Of a stretch of 64,000 nt of DNA, positions 43,421 to 54,805 are shown one piece after another. Source of the stretch: Tridacna crocea (Eukaryota; Mollusca; Bivalvia; Cardiida; Cardiidae); the NCBI GenBank assembly GCA_943736015.1, contig OX031060.1, positions 6,957,501 through 7,021,500 of the forward strand, given 5' to 3'. The notes beneath the pieces were generated by a model that had not been told where the DNA came from, made no database searches, and saw only the letters and a list, made by a program, of their open reading frames with translations. The translations under genes were made by a program, and so were the position numbers. Position 1 is the first letter of the stretch. Every line of letters starts with the position of its first letter.

Positions 43421-43779
43421 GCCCCTTTTACCAGATCGAAGCTCAACTACTCGCATACAAGTTTTAGAGGTTTAATTCGGTACTAAAAACGAGCAGTCAC
43501 AGATCAGACTTCGCAGACGTACAGACATGTCCAGATCTAATCAGTTCGTAAAGGTGATGACGACTTTTTGGGACGAATGGGGAGGGGAAAGGGAAAAAAT
43601 ACCAGTGGTACTTTGTTTTCAATTCTCGCAATTCTTTCGAATGACACCTCAACAGATGTTCAGATGAATTGAAAGATAATTTTGCATAGATAATAAATAT
43701 ATTGATATCGGTCGCTGTATCAGTAGCATAATTATTATTATTAAATGAAACCCTTAACTCCGTAAATAAACCAAATATT

Positions 43780-43920
43780 TCAACCCTTTACCTTACCACA
43801 CAATCCCTAGTTTTAAGGAATCTGATGAAGAAACTTTTGAAAAACTAAATCTTGTTGGAAACAGTAGAAAGTGCTAATAATCGACAACTACCTTTCGTCT
43901 CCAAACGATTTTCCATCCAG
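43780..43920 (-). mobile_element. Decayed Pal-A fragment
   Basis: TTTACCTTACCACACAATCCC start. The palindrome is largely gone. Confidence 0.6.
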
Positions 43921-43923
43921 TTT

Positions 43924-44152
43924 TTAACTCTTTTCCAAACGACAAAACTTTAGACTGGTACAATTTGAATGCACTTGCAGACGACAAAATAAATGTAACT
44001 CAAAATTCGAAATTTGTTTCCAGTACGGTAGAAAACATTGTGGGAAAAGGAGAAAATGCTGGTTACCAGCATTTTCCCCTTTTCCCACAATGTTTTCAAA
44101 AGGCTTCCACCTCAGGGACGTAAAAACCAGGGATTGTTTGGGAAAGGGTTAA
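43924..44152 (+). mobile_element. Pal-A copy
   Basis: TTAACTCTTTTCC to GGGAAAGGGTTAA, palindrome at 44033-44099 with one change. Confidence 0.95.
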
Positions 44153-44231
44153 AGAAATAATCCATTTTTTTCAGTCATATTAAAGTTTGACTCGTCGTTT
44201 GCAAATAGCCCCTATTTAGACATTCCTATGG

Positions 44232-44422
44232 TTTAACGACTTAAGGAAGAAAGGCTTTTGAAAACATTGTGGGAAAAGGAGAAAATGCTGGTAACCAGCA
44301 TTCTCTCCTTTTCCCACAATATTTTCTTCACAAAGCAAACAAAAATCACCATTTTAGCCACATGATATTTGTTATCTGCAAGGGCTTCGAATTTCGACGG
44401 GTCTACAATTTTGTCAGTTGCT
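44232..44422 (-). mobile_element. Pal-A copy, ends decayed
   Basis: Palindrome at 44261-44327. TTATCTGCAAGGGCTTCGAA and ATTTTGTCAGTTGC at the right. A Pal-A scrap precedes it at 44170-44230. Confidence 0.8.
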
Positions 44423-44430
44423 ACAGAGAC

Positions 44431-45040
44431 GTGTACATAGATCTACCTTTTTTGTTACTCATATTAAGAAACTTAGCTTTAAGTTAATTGTAAACCTTCA
44501 TTTAACAGAAAAGAAAAAAAAAAGATATCAAAGCAATCGTTTTATACACTGAAAATGGGTGCCGTGACTATGCAGACAACGAGACTTGCAAAAGGGTACA
44601 TTTTAACGACAACTGTAAAAGTGTCGTCGTCCATGTTTACATATTCATGACATGATGACGTCGTCACGCTTACTAATCACGTGACGTATGACATGGCGCG
44701 ATAGGATCATGGCTGCTCGCTCTATCTTCAAATCTTTACGATGTTAACCCCAGAGCGAGACAAATTTCATGACTTACGTTATGACATGCGCATAATTGTA
44801 CTTTTGTTTTTCGGATCACCCTTCTAAAATCTAGAGAAATGTTCGGTCGGTAATTCATTTTCGGACAATTTCGTTCAAAACAAAGACTGCTTAAAAGGCA
44901 CCTTTTACATGTAGTATTTTGAATTGGTTCTTTACTGTGCCTCCGATATTTAATATTCTTGCAAACAAACATAAAAATAATCCGATTTACCCCTTGCCAC
45001 CCTAATAAAATGTCCATTAAGGTCTTAAGAATCCTTTAAA
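44431..45040. other. No feature recognised
   Basis: TGACGTCGTCACG (44655) and CACGTGACG (44680) motifs are present. No supported gene. Confidence 0.4.
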
Positions 45041-45091
45041 GATAGCAAAGTTTTGGACTGGTCCATATTCCATGGCAAGCATTAGCAGCCA

Positions 45092-45322
45092 TTTACCGTT
45101 TCCCAAACAATCCCTGTTTTTTTACAACCCTGAGATGACAGCCTTTTGAATTCATTGTAGGAAAAGGAGAAAATGCTGATTTCCAGCATTTTCTCCTTTT
45201 CCCACTCTGTTTGCTACCCTACTGGAAACTAATTTCAGTTTCTGAGTTCTGTTTATTTTGCCATCTGCAAGTGGTTTTAATTCGGACCAGTCTAAAATTT
45301 TGTCGTTTTGGGAAAGAGTTAA
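45092..45322 (-). mobile_element. Pal-A copy
   Basis: Arms partly diverged (CATTGTAGG / CCCACTCTG), centre GATTTCCAGC. It ends GGGAAAGAGTTAA. Confidence 0.85.
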
Positions 45323-45339
45323 GTAAAATTTACCCAAAT

Positions 45340-45492
45340 GATAGAATCTATCTATGGAAAGGTTGATAAACATTGTAGGAAAAGGAGAAAATGCTGGGAA
45401 CCAGCATTTTCTCCTTTTTCTACGATGTTTATAAAAGCCCTCACCCTTTGCTTCGTAATATACACTCGGAATTGTGGGATAAAGGATAAATA
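45340..45492 (+). mobile_element. Pal-A copy, 5'-truncated
   Basis: ATTGTAGGAAAAGG and the arm CTTTTTCTACGATG keep the TA pair on both sides. The right end is GGATAAAGGATAAA. Confidence 0.75.
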
Positions 45493-45982
45493 AAGTCAGA
45501 TAAGGTCTAACATTATCTGCTGCAGCAATGCATGTAATTCGATAGTAACATTCATGCCATTTTTGTTATAAGAATTTCATAGCATTCCAACTTGTAATTA
45601 TGATCCACACTTGTTGACGACGATGATGATTTTGATTATGTGGACTACAGTAGGCCACTTTGAAATTATCTGAAATTATGTATCCGTCCGTCCGTCCGTC
45701 TGTCCGTTCATCCGACCTTACGAGGCCGACATTGTTAGGTTAGGGTAAGTGTACATTTAGTTTCTATGGGGTTCATTCCGTCCATCTGGTAGGTATAGGG
45801 TTGGGGTTAGGGCTTAGTGGGGTTAAAAAATGCACTTGTGGGGTTGCATTGGGTTGCATTAAATAAAGAATTATTCGACCCCACAAGGTCCTCTCCTAAG
45901 AACGTCCGTCCGTCCGTTCGTCCATCCATCAATCAAGTTGATCCATCATCCAAATGATATAAGTTGCATGCAGCTCAGATAA

Positions 45983-46125
45983 GTGGATTTGTTTCTGAAA
46001 GGTTTGAAACATTGTGGGAAAAGGAGAAAATGCTGGTTACCAGCATTTTCTCCTTTTCCCACAATGTTTTCAAATGCATTCCTACTAAGATCGTTAAAAT
46101 TCGGGATTGTTTGGTAAAAGATTTA
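45983..46125 (+). mobile_element. Pal-A copy, 5'-truncated
   Basis: Perfect palindrome at 46005-46071, right end TTGGTAAAAGATTTAA. Confidence 0.85.
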
Positions 46126-46317
46126 AACAAAATAATCAGACATTGTCACTAATAACTCTCAACGAGGCAAACAAAGACATCCGTGTTAGAAAAAAAAAGA
46201 CGGATGAAAAAAATGACATGTAAACAAACGTAAACAAAAAAGACAAAACGGATTCAAATCAAACATTACCCTTAGCGTTTTCTATCACCAGCTTGGTAGT
46301 TTATTTGACGCATGCTC

Positions 46318-46380
46318 TGTGAAAATGTTGCTTAATGCGTTTGAAAATGAAAAATATCGATTCCGGTCAACCTTTAAAAT
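46318..46380. mobile_element. Pal-D left fragment with empty TTAA
   Basis: ATGCTCTGTGAAAATG, TTGCTTAATGCGTTTG and TATCGATTCCGGTCAACC. Confidence 0.6.
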
Positions 46381-46446
46381 AATATACATGTACACGCAGT
46401 TTCCATTTCTCAAGAAGTTTTAAACTTTTACCAAAAAATTCCCTCT

Positions 46447-46676
46447 TTAACCCTTTACCAGACGACGGCATTTTTAGCCCCGTCCAAATTGAAAGCATTT
46501 GCAGACGACAATTTCAGTGCAGCTCAAATGGTGTGATTGTTTAGTGATCGGGTAGAAAACGTTGTGGGAAAAGGAGAAAATGCTGGTTACCAGCATTTTC
46601 TCCTTTTCCCACGATGTTTTCAAAAGGCGTCTTTCCAAAGGTCGTCAAAAGTCGTCATTGTGTGGTAAAGGGTTAA
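46447..46676 (+). mobile_element. Pal-A copy
   Basis: TTAACCCTTTACCAGACG to GGTAAAGGGTTAA. The left arm has AACGTTGTGGG and the right CACGATG. Its right TTAA is shared. Confidence 0.95.
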
Positions 46677-46875
46677 ACGTCCCTTAGAAAGACGCCTTTT
46701 GAAAACACTGTGGGGAAAAAGAGACAATGCTGATAACCAGCATTTTCTCCTTTTCCCACAATGTTTTCTAACGTTCCCAAAACGAATTTCAATTTTTCAG
46801 TCACATTCATTTTGTCGTATGCAACTGCTTTCAATATGGACTAGTCTAAACTTTTGTCGTTTGCTAAAGAGTTAA
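46673..46875 (-). mobile_element. Pal-A copy with left end deleted, abutting
   Basis: TTAAACGTCCCTTAGAAAG joins directly to the inner part. The right end GCTAAAGAGTTAA is intact. Confidence 0.85.
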
Positions 46876-47593
46876 AGCTATTTTATGCTGAATCGCAAAT
46901 AAGAAGTAGCCCTAAAAAAAGACGGCGTAGGAGGTATTGCAAAATGAATATTGAAACATTTTTTGTGTTTGTCATTATGAAGTAAAGTAATGAAAAGCGA
47001 CCTCACGTGCAATTGCTTTTTCCTTCCAGACCGTTTGTCATTCAACAGAAAAAGTACATGTAGTTTGGGATGATAGAGTAACGATTATGAAAATATTTAA
47101 TTCCCAAATGATACAGGAAGAGGATAATTCTTTATTTAATGCTTTCCGGTAGGTTATCGAGAAATATCGATGAAATATTTTTCGATATTTCACGATTTAC
47201 GACAAGTGAAAATACCATTTTTTATATTCCGGTAACGTACGTAAAATGAGCGTGACTCACAACCAGATAGAAATATGACGTCATTTACCTTATGTTTCTC
47301 GCGCTTAACGTAATATAGTAATGTGTTGCTAAGCGGACGGGGTACGCCACGGGGAATAACTGAAATGAACTGTTCTGGATTTTGATAAAGTTCATCCCAG
47401 AAAGGGATAAAAGCATGAAATAAACAAATATTTGCTTTTTTTTAGTTTGAAGATCGAAATAAACAAATATTCTCTATCTAATACATTAGTTTCGTATGGA
47501 ATGAATAAATGCTTTATGGTATCCATTGGCGGTGTAAACAAAAGTTTCATAAATATGCAAGCAAATATGGCAACAGGGCTTCTCGAATAAATT
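46876..47593. other. No feature recognised
   Basis: A short inverted repeat ATATCGATGAAATATTTTTCGATAT (47164-47190) and nothing else that I can name. Confidence 0.4.
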
Positions 47594-47676
47594 TATCGTC
47601 GGTTTACTTCGAAAACCTCGTAACTACAGCTTGTTACAAGCTGTAGTTACGAGGTTTTCGAAGTAAACCGACGATA
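47594..47676. mobile_element. M palindrome copy 2, perfect
   Basis: Two 41-base arms starting TATCGTCGGTTTACTTCG pair without mismatch around one base. The TA at each end could be a target duplication. Confidence 0.9.
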
Positions 47677-47763
47677 TGCAGATTTTTGACCAATCGAAAA
47701 TTGCTATCTATTCACACTCTATCAGTACTAAGAAGTAGGTCAAGGCCAATGCATTCATCTACC

Positions 47764-48113
47764 CATTATCTCCCGCTAGATGGCATTCTACAAATACTCA
47801 TCTATCTGATTTGGACATCCTGAGTACAGAACCGAACCACTTTCCTACGCGACAACCGTTACTTTGAATTTCAAACTAAAATAAACGTTTACTCAATAAA
47901 ACGCTACCTCGTGCAATTCACTCAGCTATGATCAGAAGTCTAGAGAAATCTGGAGCTAAAACAGGTCTCATTTCTCCTCAATCGTATTGATAAAAGCTAT
48001 TTCTACATTACTACTTTATAGAGCGTAATATTACAGTCAGCCCGCTTTTGGGGCTAGTGATGCGTCAAATAACACAGTCGAATCTTCGAAGAATATGACA
48101 TGCGCAGACAACG
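47764..48113. repeat. Family G copy 3
   Basis: CATTATCTCCCGCTAGATGG to CATGCGCAGACAACG, similar to copy 1 throughout. Confidence 0.85.
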
Positions 48114-48411
48114 TTCATCTACCCCGAAAAAATACGGGCATTGATTGATAAAGGTTAAAATTGATTAGATAATAGTTCCGGTAAGTCTATACCGGATGTA
48201 ACAGTCAATAATTTGCTTTATTTGTATTGCACTCAAATCGATCATTACGTGTATTGAAAAACTTCCATTATAAACCTTTTAGGATGTTGATTGACAATCA
48301 ATTGAAAATTCACCCTTTACAAAACACGTTTGATGGGTTTTTTTTTATATCATCCGAATAAAAGACACTTTTAACACATTACCTGACTAGATTTTTTTTT
48401 CATTTTGGCCT

Positions 48412-48640
48412 TTAACCCATTACCACACAATCCCTACTTTTGACGACCCTGAGAAGGAAGCCTTTAGAAACATTGTGGGAAAGGGAGAAAATGTTTGAAA
48501 CCAGCATTTTTCTCCTTTTCCAACAATGTTTTCTACCCTTCACAAAACAGATTTCAAATTTTCATTCACTTTTATCTTGTCGTCTGCAAATGCTTTCGAT
48601 TTGGACAAACCTAAAATATTGTCGATTGGTAATGAGTCAA
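48412..48640 (-). mobile_element. Pal-A copy
   Basis: TTAACCCATTACC start. Arms carry one-sided changes (AATGTTTGAAACC). It ends GGTAATGAGTCAA. Confidence 0.9.
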
Positions 48641-48771
48641 ACAGGTAGAAACCAAAGCAGCAGAAGGAGAAAATGTTGGTTACTAGCATTTTCTCCTGTT
48701 CGCAAAAAGTTTTCAAAAGCCTTCTTCCTCAGGGTCGTTTAAACTGGGGAATATCTGAGTAAAGGGTTATA
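48641..48771 (+). mobile_element. Pal-A right part
   Basis: GCAGAAGGAGAAAATGTTGG, TTTCTCCTGTTCGC and end AGTAAAGGGTTA. Confidence 0.75.
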
Positions 48772-48844
48772 TTGATTATTAGATCTATCAAAATTTTTCA
48801 ATTATAAATATTTTAGGAAGTTGTTTTGGCAAACAATTAGATTC

Positions 48845-49170
48845 AAATCTTTTGTCACACAATTTTGTGTTACACGACTCTAAGAAGGATATTTTGGAAA
48901 ACATTATGGTAAAAGAAGAAAATGCTGGTACCAGCATTTTCTCCTTTTGCCATAATGTTTTCTACTTTTTCTTTAACAAACACGATCATTTGTGACACAT
49001 CGTGTAGAAAAGTTTTCCGTTCGGACTATTCAAAACAGTTGATACCAGCATTTCCTCCTTTTGCCATAATATTTTCTACTTTTTTCTTTGACAAACACGA
49101 TCATTTGTGATTTATCGCGTAGAAAAGTTTTCAATTCGGACAATTCAAAACTTTGTCATTTGGCAAAGAC
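48845..49170 (-). mobile_element. Pal-A-like copy with internal tandem duplication
   Basis: The segment ACCAGCATTTTCTCCTTTTG to AGAAAAGTTTTC occurs twice (48930-49015, 49042-49133). Arms share CATTATGG. Confidence 0.8.
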
Positions 49171-49289
49171 ATCACCATAAGGCGCGAAGTAAACCCTACA
49201 CATACTTTTAGTCTTCAAAAAAGCAAGATCTGAGAGAATCGAAACATTATGTTTGCTTTTTCAGAATATCTGAGCTAAGCCGAATGTGA

Positions 49290-49336
49290 ATATCAAAGAT
49301 CTGACTGCACATTTTGTACGGTCTGATCTTGGATCT
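49290..49336. mobile_element. Pal-C hairpin, decayed
   Basis: CAAAGATCTGACTGCACATTTTG and CGGTCTGATCTTGGATC. Confidence 0.65.
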
Positions 49337-49539
49337 ACTTAGGCAGCAAGTGCAACAAGATAGGGTAAGTGCGCTTTTAGGGGTTGCGACTTCAATTTAA
49401 AGCCTTATTTTGGAATTGAATTGGGCAATCATTTAAATGCTGATCAGACAATCATTTCTAACAAATGAAAATTTAAAGTCTGCTAATTGATTTTGATCAA
49501 AATAATCAAACTGATGAAAGGAAACAAGTTTGATTATGA

Positions 49540-49660
49540 CGTGTCCGTCCGTCCATCCGTCAGCTCGTCCGTCCCGTCCGCCCCCCCCCTTCCGTCCGTC
49601 CGTCCGTCCGCCAGTCCATCCCCTTCTCTCTGTCTCTCTCTCTCTCTGTCTCTCTCTGAA
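49540..49660 (+). repeat. (CCGT)n and (CT)n simple repeats
   Basis: TCCGTCCGTCC runs, a C9 tract, then CTCTCTGTCTCTCTCTC. A similar CCGT run is at 45688-45710 and 45904-45925. Confidence 0.85.
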
Positions 49661-49699
49661 GATGAAGTGTATTACTGCACTCTTGGAAGGCGTATAAAA

Positions 49700-50140
49700 A
49701 TAATTGGTTATTAAACACCGAAACCCCATTTTGCTTTAGCAGAGCGGCCTACAATCATCAAATATCATTTTGAAAAACAATTTACATACACACTGAAGCA
49801 AAAACACTGCATTTTGTAAAGAGATTTGAAATACATGTGCTTACCATAGATGCGATCAGACATTCGTTCAAAAACGCTCGCCATAATTATTAATCAGTTA
49901 TATAGCAGACAGACTCCTACAAAGAAAAGTCATCAGTGCAGACGTGCGCATAGCCGCATACTAATTCAATATTAGTAACGTTATACACATTAATTTCGTA
50001 CCTGCCAAGTCACCGATAATTAGATTTCTGTGGCAAGCATTTATCAATCAGTCTGTTATAATATAGCTTTGTTCGACTGATTGGATTATCGATCAGACGT
50101 GATTGAAACAAAAGTCGGTTTTAAATGACATCATGTCTAC
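49700..50140. other. No feature recognised
   Basis: AT-rich sequence between simple repeats. No exon or repeat match. Confidence 0.4.
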
Positions 50141-50148
50141 TGTCGCTA

Positions 50149-50238
50149 TAACATAGCATAACATAACATAACATCTGACTATGAGATGTATGCTTTAAGT
50201 CGAAAATAAAACGTTATGTTATGTTATCTTATGCTATA
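50149..50238. repeat. Inverted (ATAAC)n arrays
   Basis: GCTATAACATAGCATAAC with ATAAC repeats faces GTTATGTTATGTTATC and ATGCTATAAC 50 bases on. Confidence 0.7.
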
Positions 50239-50379
50239 ACCTACTCATAATTGAAATTTATTTCAGAACAGAACACACTATTTTATTGACTTGAATTATA
50301 CAAGTTTTTCGTCATCAACAAGAAATATTATATTAATAAATCTAATACGGTTACCTATTCGACGTTTACAAGTGTTGCG

Positions 50380-50880
50380 TCAACATACAGGCAACATTGA
50401 CAAACGGGCTACATTGACGTACCGCATTAACATACAGACAACGACATGCATTCTACATCGACATACAAACAGCAGCGCCATGCAGGCTATATCGACATGG
50501 ACGCAACTTCGACATACAGACAACGACGTACATGGTGTAACATCGACATACAGACACAAACAATATTTTAGTAATGTTCAATGACATATGGCAATATCGA
50601 CATACAGACACAAACAATATTTTAGTAATGTTCAACGACATATGGGCAACATCGACATACAGGCACAAACGACATAATATTATGGACAACATCTATATAC
50701 AAGCAACAACGACATAATATTATGGGCAACATCGACATATAGGAAACATCAACATACAGGCAACATCGACATACAGGCAACAACGACAGATAGGCAACAT
50801 CGACATACTGACACAAACCATATTGTAGTCATGCTCAACGACATATGGGCAACATCGACATACAGACAAGAACGACATAC
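50380..50880. repeat. Minisatellite of CAACATCGACATACAGG units
   Basis: Irregular 17-60-base units of ATCGACATACAGRCAACA and GACATATGGGCAACATCG. It ends exactly where a truncated Pal-E begins. Several ORFs here are repeat translations. Confidence 0.85.
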
Positions 50881-51090
50881 GGCGCATTCCGCGCAGCCTA
50901 ATCCGAAACGACACATTCCGTTTTTATGTACATGTAATTTCATGTTATGCGCAAGTCTACTGTAGAATAAATTTTAATGTAGTCATAAGGTGCCGTCTCT
51001 GATTTGTTCGCGCGGACTGCGCTGGCTTATTCAAGACAACACTTTACGCAAATGTCCGAATGCCCCCTTTTGCGTGTTTCAAGCCATATA
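50881..51090. mobile_element. Pal-E copy 3, left-truncated
   Basis: GCGCAGCCTAATCCGAAACG, CAAGTCTACTGTAGAAT, and end CCCCCTTTTGCGTGTTTCAAG. Confidence 0.8.
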
Positions 51091-51129
51091 GACTACAACG
51101 ACATTGATACACAGGCAACATCTGCATTA

Positions 51130-51346
51130 TAATGTTTTTATGGTGTTTATGACGCTTCTAACAATATTTCAGTCATGTCATGGCAACAGGTCATAGTCAT
51201 CATTGCCCATGGTTGCACCTCTGCAAAGCTATGGCTCTGAGTCGTCAGTCCAAAGGCAGTCTTACAGTATACATGGTACTTTCATCCAGGCTCGAATTCA
51301 GGACCTCCAGGTTACAAGTCCTAGATTGAGCCACACAGGACCCCAT
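51130..51346 (-). mobile_element. SINE family 1 copy, reversed
   Basis: Read leftwards: GGGGTCCTGTGTGGCTC and GTAACCTGGAGGTCCTGAATTCG, the same head as at 846. The body reaches ATTGTTAGAAGCGTC. Confidence 0.75.
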
Positions 51347-51394
51347 ATCAACACACTGGCTACATCGACATACGCTGCATGAACAAAGATATAT

Positions 51395-51660
51395 TTGATT
51401 TGTTGGATTTTGGGTTGTATTGGAGTTTAAGTAATGCCATTTTATCAGCTTGCGTCATATCATGGCAGTCAGTGATGCACCCATGTGTTTCCCAGCTTTC
51501 TCACATCAGTACTGACATAACTTTCTTTCAAAAGCCACAAGACTACTTTTCTTACATGCATCGGAGGTGAGAGGCGAAAAATCGGAGGCTTTTGAAAGAA
51601 AGTTCGCCGCAACCTGCTATCGAACCCGCAACCTCCAGATCACGAGGCTGTGATCAATTT
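51395..51660 (-). mobile_element. SINE copy, reversed
   Basis: Head CTGGAGGTTGCGGGTTCGAT (reverse strand). Body with CAGTACTGATGTGAGAAAGC and ACTGCCATGATATGACGC. Confidence 0.7.
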
Positions 51661-51805
51661 GTTTACAAAATATTCATAGCAGATGCATTAATCCCCCTTT
51701 TCACAGAACGTGGCTAATTTTTGTCTTTCCAGGGCACATTTTAAAATATTGTGCTACATGATCGAAGCTGCTTATGTTATCTGTCAAGACAAGCAGCTAA
51801 AGCCG

Positions 51806-52150
51806 AACAAATAAACTTTAGTTTCACCCTATTCATGTGAACAACTATAGGAAATGAACTTTAGTTTCACCCTGTATATGTGAAAAACTACAGTAAATGG
51901 ACTTAGTTTCATCCTGTACATGTGAACAACAACAGTGAGTGAACTTTAGTTTCGCCCTGTACATGTGAACAACTACAGGAAATGAACTTTAATATCACCC
52001 TGTACATGTGAATAGCTACAGTAAATGAATTTTAATTTAATCCTGTACATATGAACCACCACAGTAAATGAACTTTAATTTAACCCTGTTCATGTGAACA
52101 ACTGCAGTAAATAAACTTTAGTATCACCCTGTACATGTGAACAACTCAAG
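51806..52150 (+). repeat. 43-bp minisatellite, about 8 units
   Basis: Unit TTTAGTTTCACCCTGTACAT followed by GTGAACAACTACAGTAAATGAAC, with point changes between units. Confidence 0.9.
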
Positions 52151-52430
52151 TAAAATGTATTGAGCTATGCTCTTGCAAACGGGGGCTTAAAGCACCTCTG
52201 TAATGCATTGTACCATGCAAGTAATCATTCACCCAATTAAGGATCCATGAAATCTACAATGTCCAACAATCTACTGGATCATGAGGTAGAATTGTCCTTT
52301 GACAGGCAGAAAATTTACTGATGACAAAGAGGTATCGGCTCAGTTCGGGCAGGCTGACCTGAGTCGATACTTTTTACAGATGGTCTAAGCTTCCTTTTTC
52401 ACACAGGGCAAGGCTGAATTATGTTCTAAT
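52151..52430. mobile_element. Pal-D copy, long, decayed
   Basis: TGCTCTTGCAAACGGGGGCTT start, GATCATGAGGTAGAATTGTCC, shortened hairpin TATCGGCTCAG / CTGAGTCGATAC, end CACACAGGGCAAGGC. Confidence 0.7.
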
Positions 52431-52574
52431 TCGTTTTACGATATCAAACATTAAAACTGACAGGATTGAATGACACAAAATTATCCATGTAACAAGTATA
52501 GGATTAACTTATCTTGAACTTTTAACGTAGGCTTTGCTTTAAGCACTACGGTTCTAAACATTACCCCATCGCTT

Positions 52575-52636
52575 TGGAGGATTGTATAGATTCAGACCAT
52601 ACTGCACAAAAAGTGCAATCGAATCTTGCAATTACA
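52575..52636. mobile_element. Pal-C hairpin, decayed
   Basis: ATTCAGACCATACTGCAC and GTGCAATCGAATCTTGC pair only in part. Confidence 0.55.
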
Positions 52637-52640
52637 CTAT

Positions 52641-52736
52641 CAAATTCATTCATTCATTCATTCATTCATTCATTCATTCGTTCGTTCGAATCTTTCATTT
52701 ACACTATCAAATTCATTCATTCATTCATTCATTACC
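52641..52736 (+). repeat. (ATTC)n microsatellite, duplicated
   Basis: Two ATTC arrays separated by a short copy of the preceding text (TTACACTATCAAATTC). Confidence 0.85.
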
Positions 52737-53049
52737 CGACATGGCCTGGCTTTTTCGTTAAAAAAAGTGGAAATCCCCAATTATTGTTTTTTTTTTTAAT
52801 TAAACTCTTGGCTTTAAATTTATATTCGATTATCTTGTCATTAGTTAGTGTTAATTGATATCAATTAAAATCGAACACTGATTGATTAAGATTGGTATCT
52901 TGTTCCGGGATCGATCAGGATATACATGTAATTGATATTGATTATTGTCTATGATTGATTTCATTACAATGTGCAATTTGTACGACAACAATGGTACACG
53001 AGAATAATAGAAAAGACAAGAAAGGAAAAATAGAAAGGGCAATAAGAAA

Positions 53050-53113
53050 TTAGAGAGAGAGAGCGTGGGGAGGGAGAGAGAGAAAATAGAAAAGAGAGAA
53101 CTGAAGAGAAAGG

Positions 53114-53168
<55 letters not shown>

Positions 53169-53290
53169 CGAATGAGAGAGAAGAGAGAGAGAGAGTCTGG
53201 GAGAAAGTACAGAGAGAGAATGAAAAAGAGGCAGAGAGTAGAGAAAGACGGAGAGACAGAGACAGACGGGGGAAGAGGGAGAGAGAGAAT
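53050..53290 (+). repeat. (GATA)n and GA-rich tract
   Basis: GATAGATA at 53117-53168 within a purine-rich GAGAGA segment. Confidence 0.9.
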
Positions 53291-53307
53291 TGAAAATCGG
53301 GACTTTT

Positions 53308-53406
53308 TTAACCCCCCAAAGCTGCTAGGCGCGACTAAATGACTTTGCAGACAATATAGATGAAGATCAGTGTAGATTATAAATCTAAACTGTCCGATAA
53401 GAAGCT
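53308..53406 (-). mobile_element. Pal-C copy, inner part deleted
   Basis: TTAACCCCCCAAAGCTGC and GGCGCGACTAAATGAC. The hairpin is reduced to GATGAAGATCAGTG / TAAATCTAAACTGTCCG. Confidence 0.7.
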
Positions 53407-53470
53407 ATCTCTCCATCTTTCCCCCCCCCCCCCCTCCCCAAAAAAAAAGCTACCTTTGAAACAGAACAAT

Positions 53471-53700
53471 TTAACCCTTTACCCATTTAAGGCATTTCTA
53501 TTGTATCTGTAACTGACCCTAAATAACAGCAAGGATGATACCGTTTCTTATGTGTATATGACACCTTTTGGTCTCAAAGAAAAAATTGTGACAAAAGGTG
53601 AAATTGCTCGTCACGAGCAATTTCACCTTTTGCCACAATGTTTTCCAAAGGCTCCTACAAGCAATGCGTAGAAATGGGTATCTATGGGGTAAAGGATTAA
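53471..53700 (+). mobile_element. Pal-B copy 3
   Basis: TTAACCCTTTACCC to GGTAAAGGATTAA with the Pal-B palindrome. 1.1 kb upstream of the inhibitor promoter. Confidence 0.9.
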
Positions 53701-53956
53701 GTTTTGGCTATCTGCTTGAAAGCTTCATTTTATTTCTCTTATAGCAGAATAAGTTTTAAGGGCAAATTGTAGCAGTGTTTAGATGTCAGAATATTATGAA
53801 ACTTTTCTGAACGTGATGCACCTTTTTCTTTCCTTCTCCATATTTATGATTAAACAACATGTTTGCAAGAGAGCATAAATAAGGGGAAATGCCTTATATG
53901 GCAAATGCAACAGTGAACGTATAAATACACAATTCAGTTAATATCATCTGAGCTTG

Positions 53957-54181
53957 TTAACCCTTTACCACAATGCGAACTTTCGGCCCTATCCAAATTG
54001 AAAGCATTTTCAGATGATAATTTCATAGTGGCTCAAATGACTGACTATTTCTTAGGAAAGAAAACTTTTTGGGAAAAGGAGAAAATGCTGGTTACCAGCA
54101 TTTTCTCCTTTTCCCACAATGTTTTCTATAGGCTTCTTCCTTATGGTTGTTAAAAGTGGTGATTTTGTGGTAAAGGGTTAA
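53957..54181 (+). mobile_element. Pal-A copy upstream of the inhibitor gene
   Basis: TTAACCCTTTACC to GGTAAAGGGTTAA. The left arm reads ACTTTTTGGG, the right arm is canonical. 500 bp before the forkhead motif. Confidence 0.95.
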
Positions 54182-54686
54182 TTAAAGTGCATTTCACTTC
54201 GGAACAAGTCTGAACATGAAATACTTGTACTTTGCCAGTGAGTACACGATTTATCTCCCTTGCTCCATGAAAGTTTCCGACGCTACCTTCCAGAACACGT
54301 TTTAAGTCAATTTAGGACTTTTTACAGTTGTATGACCAGTATTTAACATCGATTCCGGTGCAGCAACTTTGTAATAAACATTTTGTATAACTTACATATA
54401 CTAAAGCGGGTCAAAACTCTGTAATATTGCAAAATTGTCACCAATTTGCAGTGACCTAGTTTCACCTGCCATAGGGTGTTGACTGTTTAAAAAAATCACA
54501 AAAAATTACAGCCTCAAAGTACGGAGATAAATATTGCATATCATAATTTCATATACCCATAAGAATGCAAACAGGTCTGTACATGGACTACAGAATGCAT
54601 TTTCTATTTTTTCGCGATTTTTTTCTACAGGTTGGACGGAAACACAACAAGTCTGTGCAGAGAATATGTTATCGCCGGAGGCTAGA

Positions 54687-54774
54687 GTAAACAAGATGAG
54701 GTCAGGAAATCGTACTAATCACGTGAACCAATCAGCGCGCGTATTCGTGTTATACTCCAGTACACCACACCCAC
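54687..54774 (+). promoter_or_regulatory. CDKN1: Upstream promoter motifs: forkhead, E-box, CCAAT, CACCC
   Basis: GTAAACA (54687-54693) is a forkhead/FOXO core, CACGTG (54720-54725) an E-box, CCAATCAG (from 54728) a CCAAT box of NF-Y type, and CACCACACCCAC (54763-54774) a CACCC/KLF-type site. All lie 64-150 bases upstream of the predicted start. FOXO and NF-Y/Sp1-type control of vertebrate p27 is established. Use of these sites here is inference. Confidence 0.45.
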
Positions 54775-54805
54775 TTTTACCAAACTGACACTACGGCCTT
54801 TACGA

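Noticed and set aside
49433..49729. 98-codon ORF rich in Arg/Gly
   Set aside because: It is a translation of CCGT and CT simple repeats.
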